Positions 1 through 11,049 of a DNA stretch of 64,000 bases are shown in pieces. The stretch lies in the NCBI GenBank assembly GCA_033807775.1, contig CM066315.1:58682820-58746819 (forward strand). Reading direction: 5' to 3'. Under the pieces are notes generated by a model. That model made no database searches. It was not told where the DNA came from and saw only the letters and a program-made list of their open reading frames with translations. Numbering within the stretch: the stretch's first letter is position 1; each line of letters begins with the position of its first letter. Both the position numbers and the translations under genes were made by a program. Origin of the DNA: Saussurea involucrata (Eukaryota; Streptophyta; Magnoliopsida; Asterales; Asteraceae).

Positions 1-442
1 TGCTACCAACTAATATGGCCATGGGAATGAGGATGAGGATGAGTGGAGCACGATGCACGAGTCTTGTTTGGTATTTATATACGTGTGGTATGTTTATATT
101 TTACGAAAGAATTACCAAAGGTTTATCTAAACTATTTTGATACAAAGGATTTACATAAAAGGTTTTATAATGATTTTGGAAAGGACCGGGATTAACTCAC
201 TAGACCCGTTTGGTCTAACCCTCATTTTATTTTCAAAAATATGTTTTCCAGGTTAAGGATCGACAAAGGAAAGGATTAAGTGTAAGGAGCTTTTGATGGG
301 CGTTGATTAGGAAGCTTAATGTATTTTGTAGTTTCGAGACTGAAGGGACCGTTTGTGGTTTATTATGTATCTTTTATTATGAATGTAATGAAGTTATGCA
401 ATGTATGTTATTTGAAGCATTTTTGGAAAACCGGGTTGTTAC
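1..442 (+). mobile_element. Truncated LTR tail, Ty3-gypsy (chromovirus-like)
   Basis: The segment ends in GGGTTGTTACA at about 432-442, the terminus shared by the gypsy LTRs elsewhere in the window. At 201-217 it carries the hairpin tagacc...ggtcta, found at the same relative place in the other LTRs of this group. No primer-binding site follows, so this is a solo or truncated LTR. The left end lies outside the window. No coding is seen. Confidence 0.55.
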
Positions 443-893
443 AGATTCGTAGTCATGTAATCAGGTTTAATCTGATATTGATGAATGGTTTTGCATGTGG
501 TAAGAAAAAGGGTAATCCAGGTTTGTCAGGCCTTGTTTACAATATTTTGTAAATATTATTTTAAAACCGAATGTTCTCACTAGGCATTAGCCTAATTGTT
601 TCAAATAATGTTTTCTTACCAGGTACTAGCTCAGGAAAGTAAAGGGATGTGGGACGAGAGCTTTTGGATTAGCGGAGAAGTTATTTAATGTTGAAATTTT
701 GATAGATTGCTTAGATAATTTAGTTAATCGGATTATAGTGAAATGATTTGATTAATAGATCATTTGAAGAATTCTACGTTTGAAAATATAACTCTCAAGG
801 TTAAATCTTTGCTTATGTATAAAGTTTAAGAAAGCTTATGTTTAAATCTTATTATAATTTGAGGTTTAAATTAGCCCTAATTTTAGGGTGTTA
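443..893 (+). mobile_element. Second truncated LTR tail
   Basis: It starts directly after the previous LTR end and finishes in AGGGTGTTACA at about 883-893. A diverged version of the LTR hairpin (taggc...gccta) sits at about 585-598 after ctcac. It looks like the 3' part of another gypsy LTR, into which or next to which the first was inserted. Boundaries are approximate. Confidence 0.4.
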
Positions 894-3009
894 CATGTGT
901 ACCTGTTAGGATGCTGAACCGCCTTGTGCGAGTGTTATGAAAGTGGAAGATCACTAGTTGGATAGGTGATTTCCTATGTGGGTGATGTTTCGTTTGTGAA
1001 TGAAGTAGTTAGCACAACTGAAGTGGGACGCCTCGATTATGTTTGGTTGCAAGGGAGCTCATTACCTTTTGGTTTATTTGAGCTTGTTTGTGTAGACCCC
1101 GAAGAGCCGGCGGGGGACGAAGACTTGTTCGAGAAAGGTAGACGATCTTAATTTTGGTAGCTCATCCTTATTCGAGGGAGTCAAAGTCGTGAGATAGCCT
1201 TGGTTCTAATGTATGTGTTATGGTTGGTATGGAGAAGTCAATGCCTATTGCGTGTACAAATGATCGTGAGGATTCGCCTCTAGTGTGATGTTGTGGTGTG
1301 GTTGTGTGGATAAGTTAGTGATAACTTATGCATGGTAGACGTGCCAGTCATTGGTGTAGTAGTGAGTTGTTGTGAGGTTAAGTGGTGGGATGGCATTATT
1401 GATATGGGATAAGCGTCAGTGGGAATCTTGCTCGGAGATTGTTGTTAAGTTATTCAAAGGTGGCATATATATGTGTGATGAGATGCATGGATGTTTGGTT
1501 GGTGTTATTGTATTGCTAGTTTGAGAATAAAATAGTGGAGTAATAGTTGGTGGCCACCTACAGGAGAGATCGTGTGCTCTTTGGTCGCGATAAGTGATGG
1601 GCGAATTTATCTTGTGCCATTGAAATATTTATGAAGACGTTGGATTGGTTAATTCATGATGGTTCGTAGTAGATACAAAATCTTTGGGAATATTGAATTA
1701 TCCCTTGTGTGTACAGGAATTCAAAGGAGTGGGTTAACCCCGTTTGGGAAACGAGAAGTGTGTTGTGGCTTCGAGCATTTGGTGTTATTTTGGAATGGCT
1801 TGGTTGAATTTCTCATGTGAGAGGTGGTGAAACCGTTGGTTAGACATAGTAACCGTTGGAATTGTGTGTATGGAGTGGTCAATGTTGGACGGACAGTGTT
1901 CCATACTAGTCTGAAGAGGTGGGGATGGTATGTTGAAATAAATGAGTAAACTGGAAGTAGAAAGTTTGGCAAGCGACTGAAAATGTGAATCAATGGGTAC
2001 AGAGTGACATCGTCGGGTACATGAACTCCTAGTGGGAGTATGAGAAAAAGGATTTGCGTGTGTGTGATAGTTTAAGGGTCGAGGAAAGCTAGCTTGTGTG
2101 GTTGGTCGAAAGTGTGCACCTCTTAGTGAGCCGTTCTTTGGAAATATGTATTATGTTTTGAGAAAGAAGTGAAAGTAAGTTGAATGTAGTGCTCGGAACG
2201 AAGGACCATTGGGTTAGACTTTGTGGTAGTGTGGGAAATATTCCAAGTGAGCTTGTCGTTCGGTGTTAAGCTAATGAGAATAGTCTTTTGTAAGCATGGA
2301 AACTCCTTCCTGTTGAGTGGGTGAAACTCAAATTTATTTCATATGTGGATGGACGATTGTTGGATGCAAGGAGAATTTGAATGTGTGTCTTCAAGGTTGG
2401 TTCTGTTTGGATTGGTGGGAGCATATGAATTGGTTAACATTGATGAGTTATAGTCAATGCGATTCGGGAAAGAAAGAACTATCTGTGTTAGACATATGTC
2501 GTGTTGGGGGAAGTGATTTTCGAATTGCATATTATCTGATCAAGAAGCTTATAATTGCGAGATATGGTGACATTCAAGGCTGACTTTGTGTTAAGATTGG
2601 CAACTGAGTGCTCGTTATTTATTAAGGGATTCATGTTGTTGTGACGTTAACTTCGGTAAAATCCATCATTTTAGGAAAGTGAAGTTGTGTGAAACCCTTA
2701 ATTTGACGTGTTGTAATACCGTGAGTCCAGGTGTGCGGATGATATTGTGCACAGTTGGCCTGAGGCGCTGTTTTTATGTTACGCGAATTTTCTGGGGTAA
2801 GAGTTGTAGTTAACCGAAAGTGTGATAATTCGTTGGTATACGCCTTATTGTTGAAGGGCTATGCATAGTGGGAGCAATAGAATCCTTAGAGAAGCAAAGA
2901 GGTTGACATGTGCAGTTATCTGTGAATCTTCCACGAATAAAGATGTATCGTGGGAAAGAGGCATTTGGTGAGACCGGAGGTCGCGCGATTGACTACCGAT
3001 AAGTCACCC

Positions 3010-3510
3010 AGATTCGCGAGAAGTTAAGGGTGGCTCAAGACCGCCAAAGGATATATGCGAACAAAAGGAGGAAATCGATTGAATTTCTAGTGGGTGAAAA
3101 AGTGATGCATAAAGTTTTGTCGTGGAAAGGCGTCGTGCGTTTAGGAAAAAAAAAGGGGAGCTAAGGCCTAGGTGTGTCGGGCCGTTTGTCATCACCGAGT
3201 GCGTGAGTGAAGTAGCGTTTTAGTTGGAGACGCCCAATGAACTTGGGGGAGTTCATTCGAGTTTTCACGTGTTGAATCCGAAGAAGTGCTTGTCCGAGGC
3301 AAGTATGGTCGTACCATTAGAAGATATTCGCGTGGATGAGAAGTTGAATTATGTGGATCGCAAAATCAGGAAGTTGAGAACTAAAGAGATATCTCTTGTG
3401 AAGGTTCAGTGGCGCTACCATAAGGGTCAGGAAGCGACTGGGAAGTGGAGTCGGGCATGAGGGTCCATTTCCCTCGCTTGTTCGAAGATGGAATTCCGGG
3501 GACGGAATTC
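3010..3510 (+). pseudogene. Integrase C-terminus and chromodomain relic (chromovirus pol)
   Basis: Translation gives the integrase tail seen in element H: REKLRVAQDRQ, the YANKRRKSIEF block, then GGVHSSFHVLNPKKCLSEA and VPLEDIRVDEKLNYV. It runs into a chromodomain-like end, KVQWRYHKGQEAT. Two in-frame stops lie around 3160-3225 and the chromodomain ends early at 3458-3460. This is the C-terminal targeting part of chromovirus integrase (known for the family). It sits directly 5' of the polypurine tract, as in intact elements. Not functional. Confidence 0.8.
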
Positions 3511-3527
3511 TTTTGAGGGGATGATGT

Positions 3528-5063
3528 TGTAATAACCAGACTCTTTTTGAAATAATTAAAGAAGTGGTGCGATTAGTGGGAGGAATAAAGTAAAGATGGT
3601 GGCTAGGGTGTGAAAGAATGAAACTTTGATGGCCTTTGTGAGAATAAAAGAAATAGGATTAAAACCCCTAAAAATCCTCATTTCTCATATTGGAGGTGCT
3701 ATTGTGGAGGCGACTGGAGAGAAAATCGATTTGGAAACCTCTTGTCATATTCACCAATAAATTGAAGCATTCAAGGTCCTCAAGTGTGTGGTGTATTCTA
3801 TTCTTCAAGGTAACTCTAAACCTTTAACTCCTATTGCCACTTTTGGTGAAAGATCTTGCTTATTGGGGGTTTTAGAGCCTGAGAAGTTATTGATTAGTGA
3901 GTTTTGGTGGAAGAAGGGTTTGTAGATGCTTAGTGTTGTTGTCTAAGCGTTTTTCATAAAAACCTATTATTTATAAAGGCTTGAACTCGTTTGGATCGGG
4001 ACTATTCGTGTTATCGGGATTTTCTCAATCGCACGGTGCGATTTTCCGGGCAATCACCGAAATCCGGGAGTGAGGTATCCGAGAGTGAGGTATACGGGGG
4101 TGAGGTATCCGACAGTGAGGTATCCGGGAGTGAGGTATCCGAGTAAGTGTGTCCGGGTGGAGTTCCCGGGTAAGCATCCGGAAAGAAGGTGTCCGGGTAG
4201 TGTTTCCGGGTGTGAGTTGTCCGGCAGTGATTACCGAGTTTTGGGCGGTTCATTTGAGTAAATTGGTGTGAGGAGACAGGTGACTTATCACTCTTGTGTG
4301 TTGGGTGGTCATGTAGGTGTGCGGTGTGGAAGTTACATTTTCAAGTGAGAACGTTTTAGCTTGGACGCCAGGTGAGTACTCTTAACCAAAGATTTTTACC
4401 AAGTGTGTTTATATACGCAAATACTTGTTTAAACTGCATATTTTACTTAATGCTGTTAAACATGCATAATGGTGTTATTCTAAAGGTGTGATTACTTGAG
4501 TACGGGCATGCGATGGCTTATGGTGTGTATATGGGGGGTGTCCCATAAAGAATATGTATATATATATATGAATTGTTTCATATAATTTATATAGGGCGGG
4601 TTTGTGCCCTAACACGCTGTCACGGGTGAATGTGACCATAGCGTGGGCCATCAGCATGTGTCATTTGTGTGTATGTCATGATAAAAGTGTGTTGTTTAAA
4701 AATTGTTTATGAACTGTTTTATAAACTGCTTCATAAATTGTATTTATCCTATAGCATAGATGTAAAATTGAGGGAACTCACTAGACCTCGTGGTCTAACC
4801 CTCGCTTTCAAAAACTAAAACCTTATAGGTAAGCAGATAGTCGAGGGCTCGTTTAAGGGCAAGCGCAAGTTGTGAGTCGGTGCTTGCGTATAGAGGATCT
4901 AGAAGAATTCCCTTTTATTGCCTATTTACATTTCTCAGCTGTAGTTAGGTTTATTTCCGCGAACCCGGTTTTGTAATTTTATGTTGTGATTATGTTGGGC
5001 CATTTTGGCGTTTTTAATTAAAGTAGTACTATCTGGTATGTTTGTTCGGTGTGGGCCGTTACA
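3528..5063 (+). repeat. 3' LTR of element A-prime
   Basis: It starts TGTAATAACC after the polypurine tract and ends GGGCCGTTACA, giving TG...CA ends and the inverted termini typical of this group. It contains a CCGG-rich minisatellite at 4045-4245, an AT microsatellite at about 4555-4568, and the hairpin tagacc...ggtcta at 4782-4797. Its partner LTR is not in the window. Confidence 0.75.
4071..4145 (+). repeat. 15-bp minisatellite, five units, CCGG-rich
   Basis: Five head-to-tail units of tgaggtatccgggag with few changes begin at 4071, 4086, 4101, 4116 and 4131. They lie in a wider CCGG/CCGGG-rich stretch (4045-4245). The short ORFs here on both strands are by-products of the repeat. Confidence 0.9.
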
Positions 5064-5308
5064 GACAAAGGCAAGGATAAGGTGTAATATGCTTACGAAG
5101 TATGTGTATCTATGACAATTTCAAAAGATCGTTTTGTATGGATAGTTTTTGTGGATTGTAATGTAATATATTAGCGAAAAGTTTGTACTGATATATGTAA
5201 TGTACAGTTTTGGGACTTTCAAACCTTATGTGATATAATATATATCTTTGTTATCTTATACAAGATGTAATTGTATTATATGATGTATGTTTGTGATGGG
5301 TTGTTACA
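5064..5308 (+). mobile_element. LTR tail fragment after A-prime
   Basis: It begins gacaaaggcaaggataagg, similar to the post-hairpin part of the first LTR tail near 262, and ends GGGTTGTTACA at 5308. It is probably the right part of an LTR into which A-prime was inserted. No duplication can be checked because the left end is outside the window. Confidence 0.45.
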
Positions 5309-5557
5309 ATATTAAAGTGTTTTTATTTTAGTAACCAAATTAGTAATTTAAATAATAAACATTCTATAAAAAATATCGTTTATTTAATATAAATTTTGGA
5401 TAATTTTTTTAATAAAAACTATAAAAACTAATGTTCAAACAAATTAATAAATGAATTAAATTTAATAAAAATATTAATAGTTAATGTTTAAACAAACTAA
5501 TAAATGAATTAAATTAAATAAAAATTGAATTATTTTATCTATTTGGAATTGCTAATT
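5309..5557. other. AT-rich spacer, nothing recognised
   Basis: Strongly AT-rich DNA with short direct repeats such as caaacaaa/ttaataaatgaatt near 5440 and 5490. No ORF, element end or RNA gene is seen. Confidence 0.5.
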
Positions 5558-5567
5558 ACTTTGCTAG

Positions 5568-6127
5568 CTATAGGTTCAAATGAGAAATGCTAAATGTGTG
5601 AGAAATAGAGAAGTAATCCTAGCAATTCATACGGTGAAGATGAATTTGACTGGTCAAAAATTGTGACTTTGACTGTCAAGAATATGCGGCTTTGACTGGT
5701 CAAACGTTGTGGATATTCTAAAAATAGAAGGACAATTTTATAACTTTTATAAATACACGAGACGGATTCATATGTAAACATGTGTGATTCAAATATGAAC
5801 TATATGTTCATATGTGAACCCATGTAATTCACATATGAACTCTTTTTTAACTGATTCATATATGAACCGTTTGTGATTCATATATGAACTAATTAACTGT
5901 AGGTTCATATATGAATTAGTTGAACTAATTAACAGATTCACATATGAATCTTTGTGATTCATATATGAACTAATTAACTGATTCACATATGAACGTATAG
6001 TTCATATGTGAATCATACAGGAATTATCCGGTGCTTCATAGTCAAAGCCGCAATTGTTGACCAGATGAAGGGCTAGGATCATTTCTCTATTCTCACACAC
6101 TTAGCATTTCTCATTAGAACCTCTCCC
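5568..6127. mobile_element. MULE-type non-autonomous element (MITE), 560 bp
   Basis: Long terminal inverted repeats face each other. The left arm (gctataggttcaaatgag...) matches the reverse complement of the right arm (gggagaggttctaatgag...) over at least 50 bp, and similarity continues to about 110 bp through the ctggtcaa...ctttgact block. It is flanked by an exact 10-bp direct repeat, tactttgcta, at 5558-5567 and 6128-6137. Long TIRs with a 9-11 bp duplication are the Mutator-superfamily signature. No transposase is encoded, and the centre is filled with palindromic repeats. Confidence 0.8.
5765..6020. repeat. Cluster of palindromic gttcatatatgaac repeats
   Basis: At least eight copies of a 12-14 bp palindrome (variants of gttcatatatgaac and gattcatatgaatc) are spaced by roughly 10-25 bp, with linkers such as taattaact. 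They form the core of the MULE-type MITE. ORFs rich in Ile, Ser, Tyr, Met and Asn here are repeat artefacts. Confidence 0.9.
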
Positions 6128-6137
6128 TACTTTGCTA

Positions 6138-6424
6138 ATATAACAAGTGTAAGAGACGTTACTATCTACATGAAATGTCCATATCATTTTGCAAGACCTC
6201 TTATAAGATTGATGCAGATGCCCTTAATTCGCATACCTACATCATTCAAAATGCAAATCATGTCATTTTAGCCCATCAAGTCAAGTCTAGTAATTGCTTA
6301 TAGTTCTATAGAATATATAGGTTCATAATTGACTCATAGATGAGCAAACCCCGAAATCGAATGACAAAATTTTGAAAGAAGTAAATTTTTTTGAAAGAAG
6401 TAACATTAAATGCAACCCTATTTT
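6138..6424. other. Unassigned AT-rich spacer
   Basis: AT-rich DNA between the duplication of the MULE MITE and the TTA site of the Tourist-type MITE. No coding or repeat ends are recognised. Confidence 0.5.
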
Positions 6425-6427
6425 TTA

Positions 6428-6591
6428 GAGCATCTCTAACAGACTATTTATAATTTATCTAAAATAGACAATAAGAAGTCAAAATCTCTAATAAAATTAT
6501 ATTTCAATCCAATAGATTATTTATTTTAGAGATTTCAACATTAATTATATTATTAAAATATTATATAAGTTTATTATTCCAATGCATTTTT
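6428..6591. mobile_element. Tourist-like (PIF/Harbinger) MITE, left part
   Basis: It starts gagcatctctaaca after TTA (6425-6427). Its partner at 48035-48048 reads tgttggagatgctc, the near-perfect inverted repeat, followed by TTA (48049-48051). A 3-bp TTA duplication with this TIR is typical of Tourist-like MITEs. Element A is inserted between 6591 and 47828, so the MITE, about 380 bp in all, predates A. Confidence 0.75.
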
Positions 6592-8130
6592 TGTAATAAC
6601 CATAAATCTAAATTGGCAAAAACCTAGATAAAGTGTGGTCGAAGAATGAAAGGTGGTAACTTGAGGGGCTGAAATGTAAAATGATAGAAGTATATAAAGG
6701 GATCAAATCCCTAATTTCTTATTAATTCTGGGGTTTGCGGCTATTAAGAAGAGAAGGAGAAGAGCAAATCATTCTTCATCAAGAGGTAATCATTTCATTA
6801 ATTCTCTCCTTCTTTGTGTACTAAATCAGTTTCTATGGTTAGGCTGTTAGACTGAAGGAAAATCTCCATTTCTTCACTGTTTCTTTTCCTCATAGTTCGA
6901 TAAGAAGAGTTTGGGTGATTTTGGATTAATAAAGTGTTTCAATCAAGACAATTTTAATGTATACACTTGTTGCTATGAGTCCCATAAGGTTGAGTTTGGA
7001 TTAAGGCAAGAAAACGAGTTGTGCAGTCGATTTAGGATATGTTGAGGTTTTGCAGTTCGCAACTTCCGGAAATCGTCGGGTCCGGACAACTCGGATTTCC
7101 CGGACTGAGGTTTTCCGGGTGTGACTTCCGGATAAATGTTCCGGGCATGGGATTTCCGGGAGTGGGTTCCGGACACCGGATACCGGATTCCAGATAGGAG
7201 AGTCCGGATTAGCGAGTTTTCCGGAAAAGTGGGGTTTTCGGGTAGTTTTTCCTCAGGCTACGAATCCTTCGGGCATGAGTCGTGATCTTGGGTTGTTGTT
7301 GTTGCTAAAATTAGGTATTCGTATTGATTAGCTGGGGTGAGGCGCGTGTGCTTCTAATCTCGATAATCAGGTGAGTTCCCTTGTACTCTTTTATGAATGA
7401 TTAAATTGAACTCGTTTTCAATATCTGATGATGGTTACACGGTTTTGATACGCACATGAAATGAGTTATGTTGTTTCATTAATGCAAGCATGTTTTACCG
7501 TATCTTCATGAATTATATGCTTTCATGATTATATACTATTATGTGGAGTCGGGTTGCATAGTGGGGCTGATGGTACCTTGGATCGTCGAGGATCCTTGGT
7601 GTGTGGTTGAACCGTGTGCCTTGAATCCGTTTCTCGCGCACACGGTATTGACATCTACTGGGGGCCGTGGGGATCTACTGGGGGCCTCGAGTGAGGACAT
7701 CACGTGGAGGTGATGGGCGTGGAGACCACTGTGCAATTACCCTTGTATGTGGAGGTTATTTATGCTTAAATGTTATTTAATTTATTATTGTAACAGTATG
7801 TGATTTAAAGATGAGACTGTGTTAAACTGTTTTTGAGAGGGAATTCACTACACCTAATGGTCTAACCCTCGCTTTTCAAAACTATAACCATTTTCAGGAA
7901 AGTGGATTTGTGATGTTAATTCATAAGGGAGGGAGAAGCTTTGAAGCTTAGAGGCGGGGGATAGCAGGTCTAGAGCACTATAGTAGTATGCGGAGCTTTA
8001 GACATCTCGGCTGTGGAAGTGTGTTTTTGCTGCTGTGAATTTTGTAAACTCTGATTATATTGTGATGTATTGGGACCCGTTTTGGGATTTTTACCTATGA
8101 TATTGATAGTTGAGATTTTGGGTTGTTACA
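6592..8130 (+). repeat. 5' LTR of element A
   Basis: It runs from TGTAATAACC to GGTTGTTACA. A TATA box (tatataaag) lies at 6691-6699, a CCGG-rich tract at about 7070-7225, and the LTR hairpin at about 7849-7864, where one arm is mutated (tacacc for tagacc). It is about 50 bp longer than the 3' LTR because the latter has lost a block near its start. Confidence 0.9.
6691..6699 (+). promoter_or_regulatory. TATA box of element A LTR
   Basis: tatataaag, about 100 bp into the LTR, is repeated at 46392-46400 in the 3' LTR. It is the likely core promoter of A (position-based inference). Confidence 0.6.
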
Positions 8131-8132
8131 AA

Positions 8133-8146
8133 TGGTATTAGAGCCA
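8133..8146 (+). other. Primer-binding site of A (initiator tRNA-Met type)
   Basis: TGGTATTAGAGCCA starts two bases after the LTR. It differs by one base (C to T) from the plant initiator-Met primer-binding site found intact in E and G. Confidence 0.85.
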
Positions 8147-10196
8147 TAGTTTAAGGGATTTAGGTGACCGGTCGGGCCTAAACTTAAACTGTGAATTTAG
8201 GGACACATCCGAGATATAGGATGCCTTTAAGAAAGATCACTCTAGGTGCACTAAAGATAAGGTTAGGAGAACGAACATGTTAGGTAAATTTACATTACAC
8301 CTGGCAAGTGTAATTGTGAATTTACAGGTACATGTACGTGCTTAGATTGCCTTATTATGCGGAGCTGCGTTTGAATATCGGTTATATGGGGCGTTTCCAG
8401 TTCTTGTAATGTATAATAGATTTGCTATTGTTGAGATAGTCAATGGAAGAGTGATAGAATGGAGTAAATTCTAACCTTGCGGTGACGACAATGATTTTAT
8501 TATGATGCGTGGGGTCACTCATAGTGAGATTTGTGACACTTTCTAGAGGGAGGACGGATGAATGGAGGAATGAGGAGTAAACTCCTAGTTTTAGTGAGTC
8601 CTTATCCCATGGTTTGATGTGTCAATTGGGTGGGAAAAGAAGGAGAACTGTGTTGGAACCTCAAAGACTTCAAGCAAAATCGGGTAAAGAAAATGAACCC
8701 TTGACTGTTAGTCAAGCGGTGTAGTAACAAGAATGATGAAGGAAAGATGTACAGGTTTGATCAAAGCGTGTGTATGAGTAGGACATAAGGTAAGTGGTCG
8801 TTGTTCGACCTTAAGGTTAAATTTTGAAAATCGCATGGTTGTGAATCATTGGTCTATACGAGAACACAAGTTGTGGTTAGGGCGAGAAGATGACCGGTGG
8901 CCGAAAGTTGAGCGTCGACGAGAAGTTATTGTGGGTTTAATGTTGGACCTTATTAGAGTGAATTTCCTTCATCGCAAAGTTAGTTTCATGCATGGTGTCT
9001 TTTCTTAAATGACTTACATGGACTCTTTTGTGTTAAGATTGTTTACGAGCATAATGAGCTCCTTGTTTTGGGAAAAATGAGTCGACACGCGCGAGCGTGT
9101 GTTAAAAAAAAGATAAACTTGTTTACAATGCACAATGATATTTTGAGCATAGTGATTTGTGAATTATTTTACTTTTCCGTGTGGGGTTAAACACTGTTGT
9201 GAAAGTCATAAAAACATTTTACCGCAAAAGCTTTTATAACTGATACGAGTAGTAGTACTTTTAACATAAGGAGTGTGGGAGACGGCTGGATCGCTCCATA
9301 TAAGTGATTTCGTTCCGAAATTTTAATCGTATTGGAAATGTTTTACTTAATACGTTTTATTTGGGCCGATGCTAGTTCGGTTAACTAAAGTCGTGATTTA
9401 TCGTGGGGTGGCATGTGAGCGACCTTAGGGTCGTTGTGTTTACGATTTGGCTTGAGTAGTGATGTGCCATGTATATGCTAAATTGTTTCTCATTATCGTA
9501 TTTATCGAACTTCCAAGTGTGCAAAAGATTTAAATCATTTTGTTGTCATGCAAGAAGGCTATGAACTTTGTAGGTCGTAGTTGTTGGTGCATTTAAGAGC
9601 AAGGCAAGGTCTAATTGGAAATTGTTCGGTTGATTTCATTATAGCCTTAGTGTTTCAATTAAAGGAAAATGGACTAGCGGGGGTCCCGGGCAATGAGTTT
9701 GATACTGATCGTTAACGGGTGATGTGGTTTCCTGTGAAGCGAGTATACCCATGATGAAGTCGGAAGTTGTTGAGATGCTCTAAACAGTAGCATGTTAATA
9801 AGTAGATATTGTGCCCTGAGGAAAGAATATCGGGTATGAGTCGTGTAATGTGAGGTATTGTAATAGGCTAAGTACCATGTGAGTCTTATTACTTGACTTG
9901 TAAGGATTGTAGGGCCGGAAGTTAGTATAATACGTTGGAAGCGGTAGGTTCCGTTGGAAAAGTTTTGTGTGTCGATGAAATGGAAGAAGCCTCGCTATTT
10001 TAGCTAGGGATGCTAAGGCTGATAACTGTTAAAAGTGTCCAGCCTCGAGATCAACATTGAGAAACTGAGATTCGAGAAGGAATTCCGGTGCGGCTAATTC
10101 ACTAAATCTGTTCATGGAAATGAAGGATGGTCGAGGGAAATGTATACGCTGCATGATGCTGGACCACCCCGTGTGGGTGTGAAGAGTGTGGAGTAG
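8147..10196 (+). other. Interior of A, left part, non-coding
   Basis: The first 220 bp align well with the leader of element H on the other strand (56760 downwards): shared blocks include tttaggtgaccgg, cctaaacttaaactgtg and aatttacaggt. Beyond that I see no ORF or protein motif on either strand. The stretch ends at tgcag (10197-10201), where B is inserted. Confidence 0.65.
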
Positions 10197-10201
10197 TGCA
10201 G

Positions 10202-11039
10202 TGTTTGGGTAAAAAATCACACCTCACGACCAACAGTAGAAAACTCAGATAACATTTCCATAAGACCACTCTTGTATTAAGATAAGGTCTTACAAGTTAT
10301 TTACAGACGTATACTCGGTCGTATGTTTTTATGCTGGTCGTACGTTCCGTACGACTGACGTATGAGACTTAAGATGGTCGTACGATTACACTAACCGTTA
10401 ACAGTCAAACCCGTTTTCTTTTGTTCATTAATGCAGGTCTACGAGCATTCATGGTGCAAACGGCCAGAAACGGACAAGTCATCAATGGCATTTAAAGCCC
10501 GACAGCGGTTACAAAACAATCCATTAAGGCTCATTTAATGACCAGCGAAAGCTATAAAAGGACCTGCTCCACAACCGAAAAATCTAATCTGATTCAGTCT
10601 ACTCCATCTCCTTTCTGATCAAACGCATATCGAAAAACACAGCAATTTACAGAGCATTCGAACGAACATCATTGACGCAAGCTTCGCACGACCACAGTTC
10701 GAACCGCACGACAGCATAGTTTTTCGCACGATTTACACACGGCACTCGATTTTTAGACACGACTAAGTTTATTTTTACATTCATTTGTAATCTGTTGTAC
10801 ACAAAACACCTGTAACACAAGGATTTGGGCCCCTGTTTGGCGACTATAGTGCACCGTCGACTCTCACAAGTCGACCGCGGTTTTTTCCCTCGTTTTAGGG
10901 TTTTCCACCTCACCAAATCTCTTGTCTTGTTTACATTTTCCCTTGAGATTGTGTTGCTTGGTCTTGAGATACGTTTCTTTAGTTGTTAAATTCCACATCA
11001 ACCTTAAGTTGTTCTTTTGGGCGATTTTTGGCATTAACA
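10202..11039 (+). repeat. 5' LTR of element B
   Basis: It starts TGTTTGGGTAAAAAATCAC and ends TTTGGCATTAACA. A TATA box (tataaaag) is at 10553-10560. A perfect 8-bp-stem hairpin gtcgtacg-ttc-cgtacgac lies at 10337-10355 and is kept in the 3' LTR at about 35784-35802. The first and last 30-40 bases resemble those of D. Confidence 0.92.
10553..10560 (+). promoter_or_regulatory. TATA box of element B LTR
   Basis: tataaaag is conserved in the 3' LTR at about 43429-43436. Likely core promoter (inference). Confidence 0.55.
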
Positions 11040-11042
11040 GTT

Positions 11043-11049
11043 TGGCGCC
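11043..11049 (+). other. Primer-binding site of B, broken by F
   Basis: tggcgcc follows the LTR by three bases. Its continuation (atccgtgggacc) is at 18427, on the far side of F. Element D keeps the site uninterrupted (TGGCGCCCACCGTGGGGC on the minus strand), which shows the original arrangement. F used the last five bases, gcgcc, as target. Confidence 0.8.

Larger units (their letters stand above)
894..5063 (+). mobile_element. Element A-prime: 3' half of a mostly non-coding Ty3-gypsy element
   Basis: An interior of about 2.6 kb (894-3527) leads into a polypurine tract (ttttgaggggatgatgt, 3511-3527) and a 1.5-kb LTR. Blocks of the interior match the right interior of element A (43920-46340), for example around 2360-2600 versus 45138-45380, so the two belong to one family. 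The only protein relic is an integrase C-terminus and chromodomain just before the polypurine tract. The interior up to 3000 holds no supported gene. The 5' end and 5' LTR are missing or outside the window. Confidence 0.7.

Noticed and set aside
5789..5986. Ile/Ser/Tyr/Met/Asn-rich ORF
   Set aside because: Produced by the palindromic repeats of the MITE.
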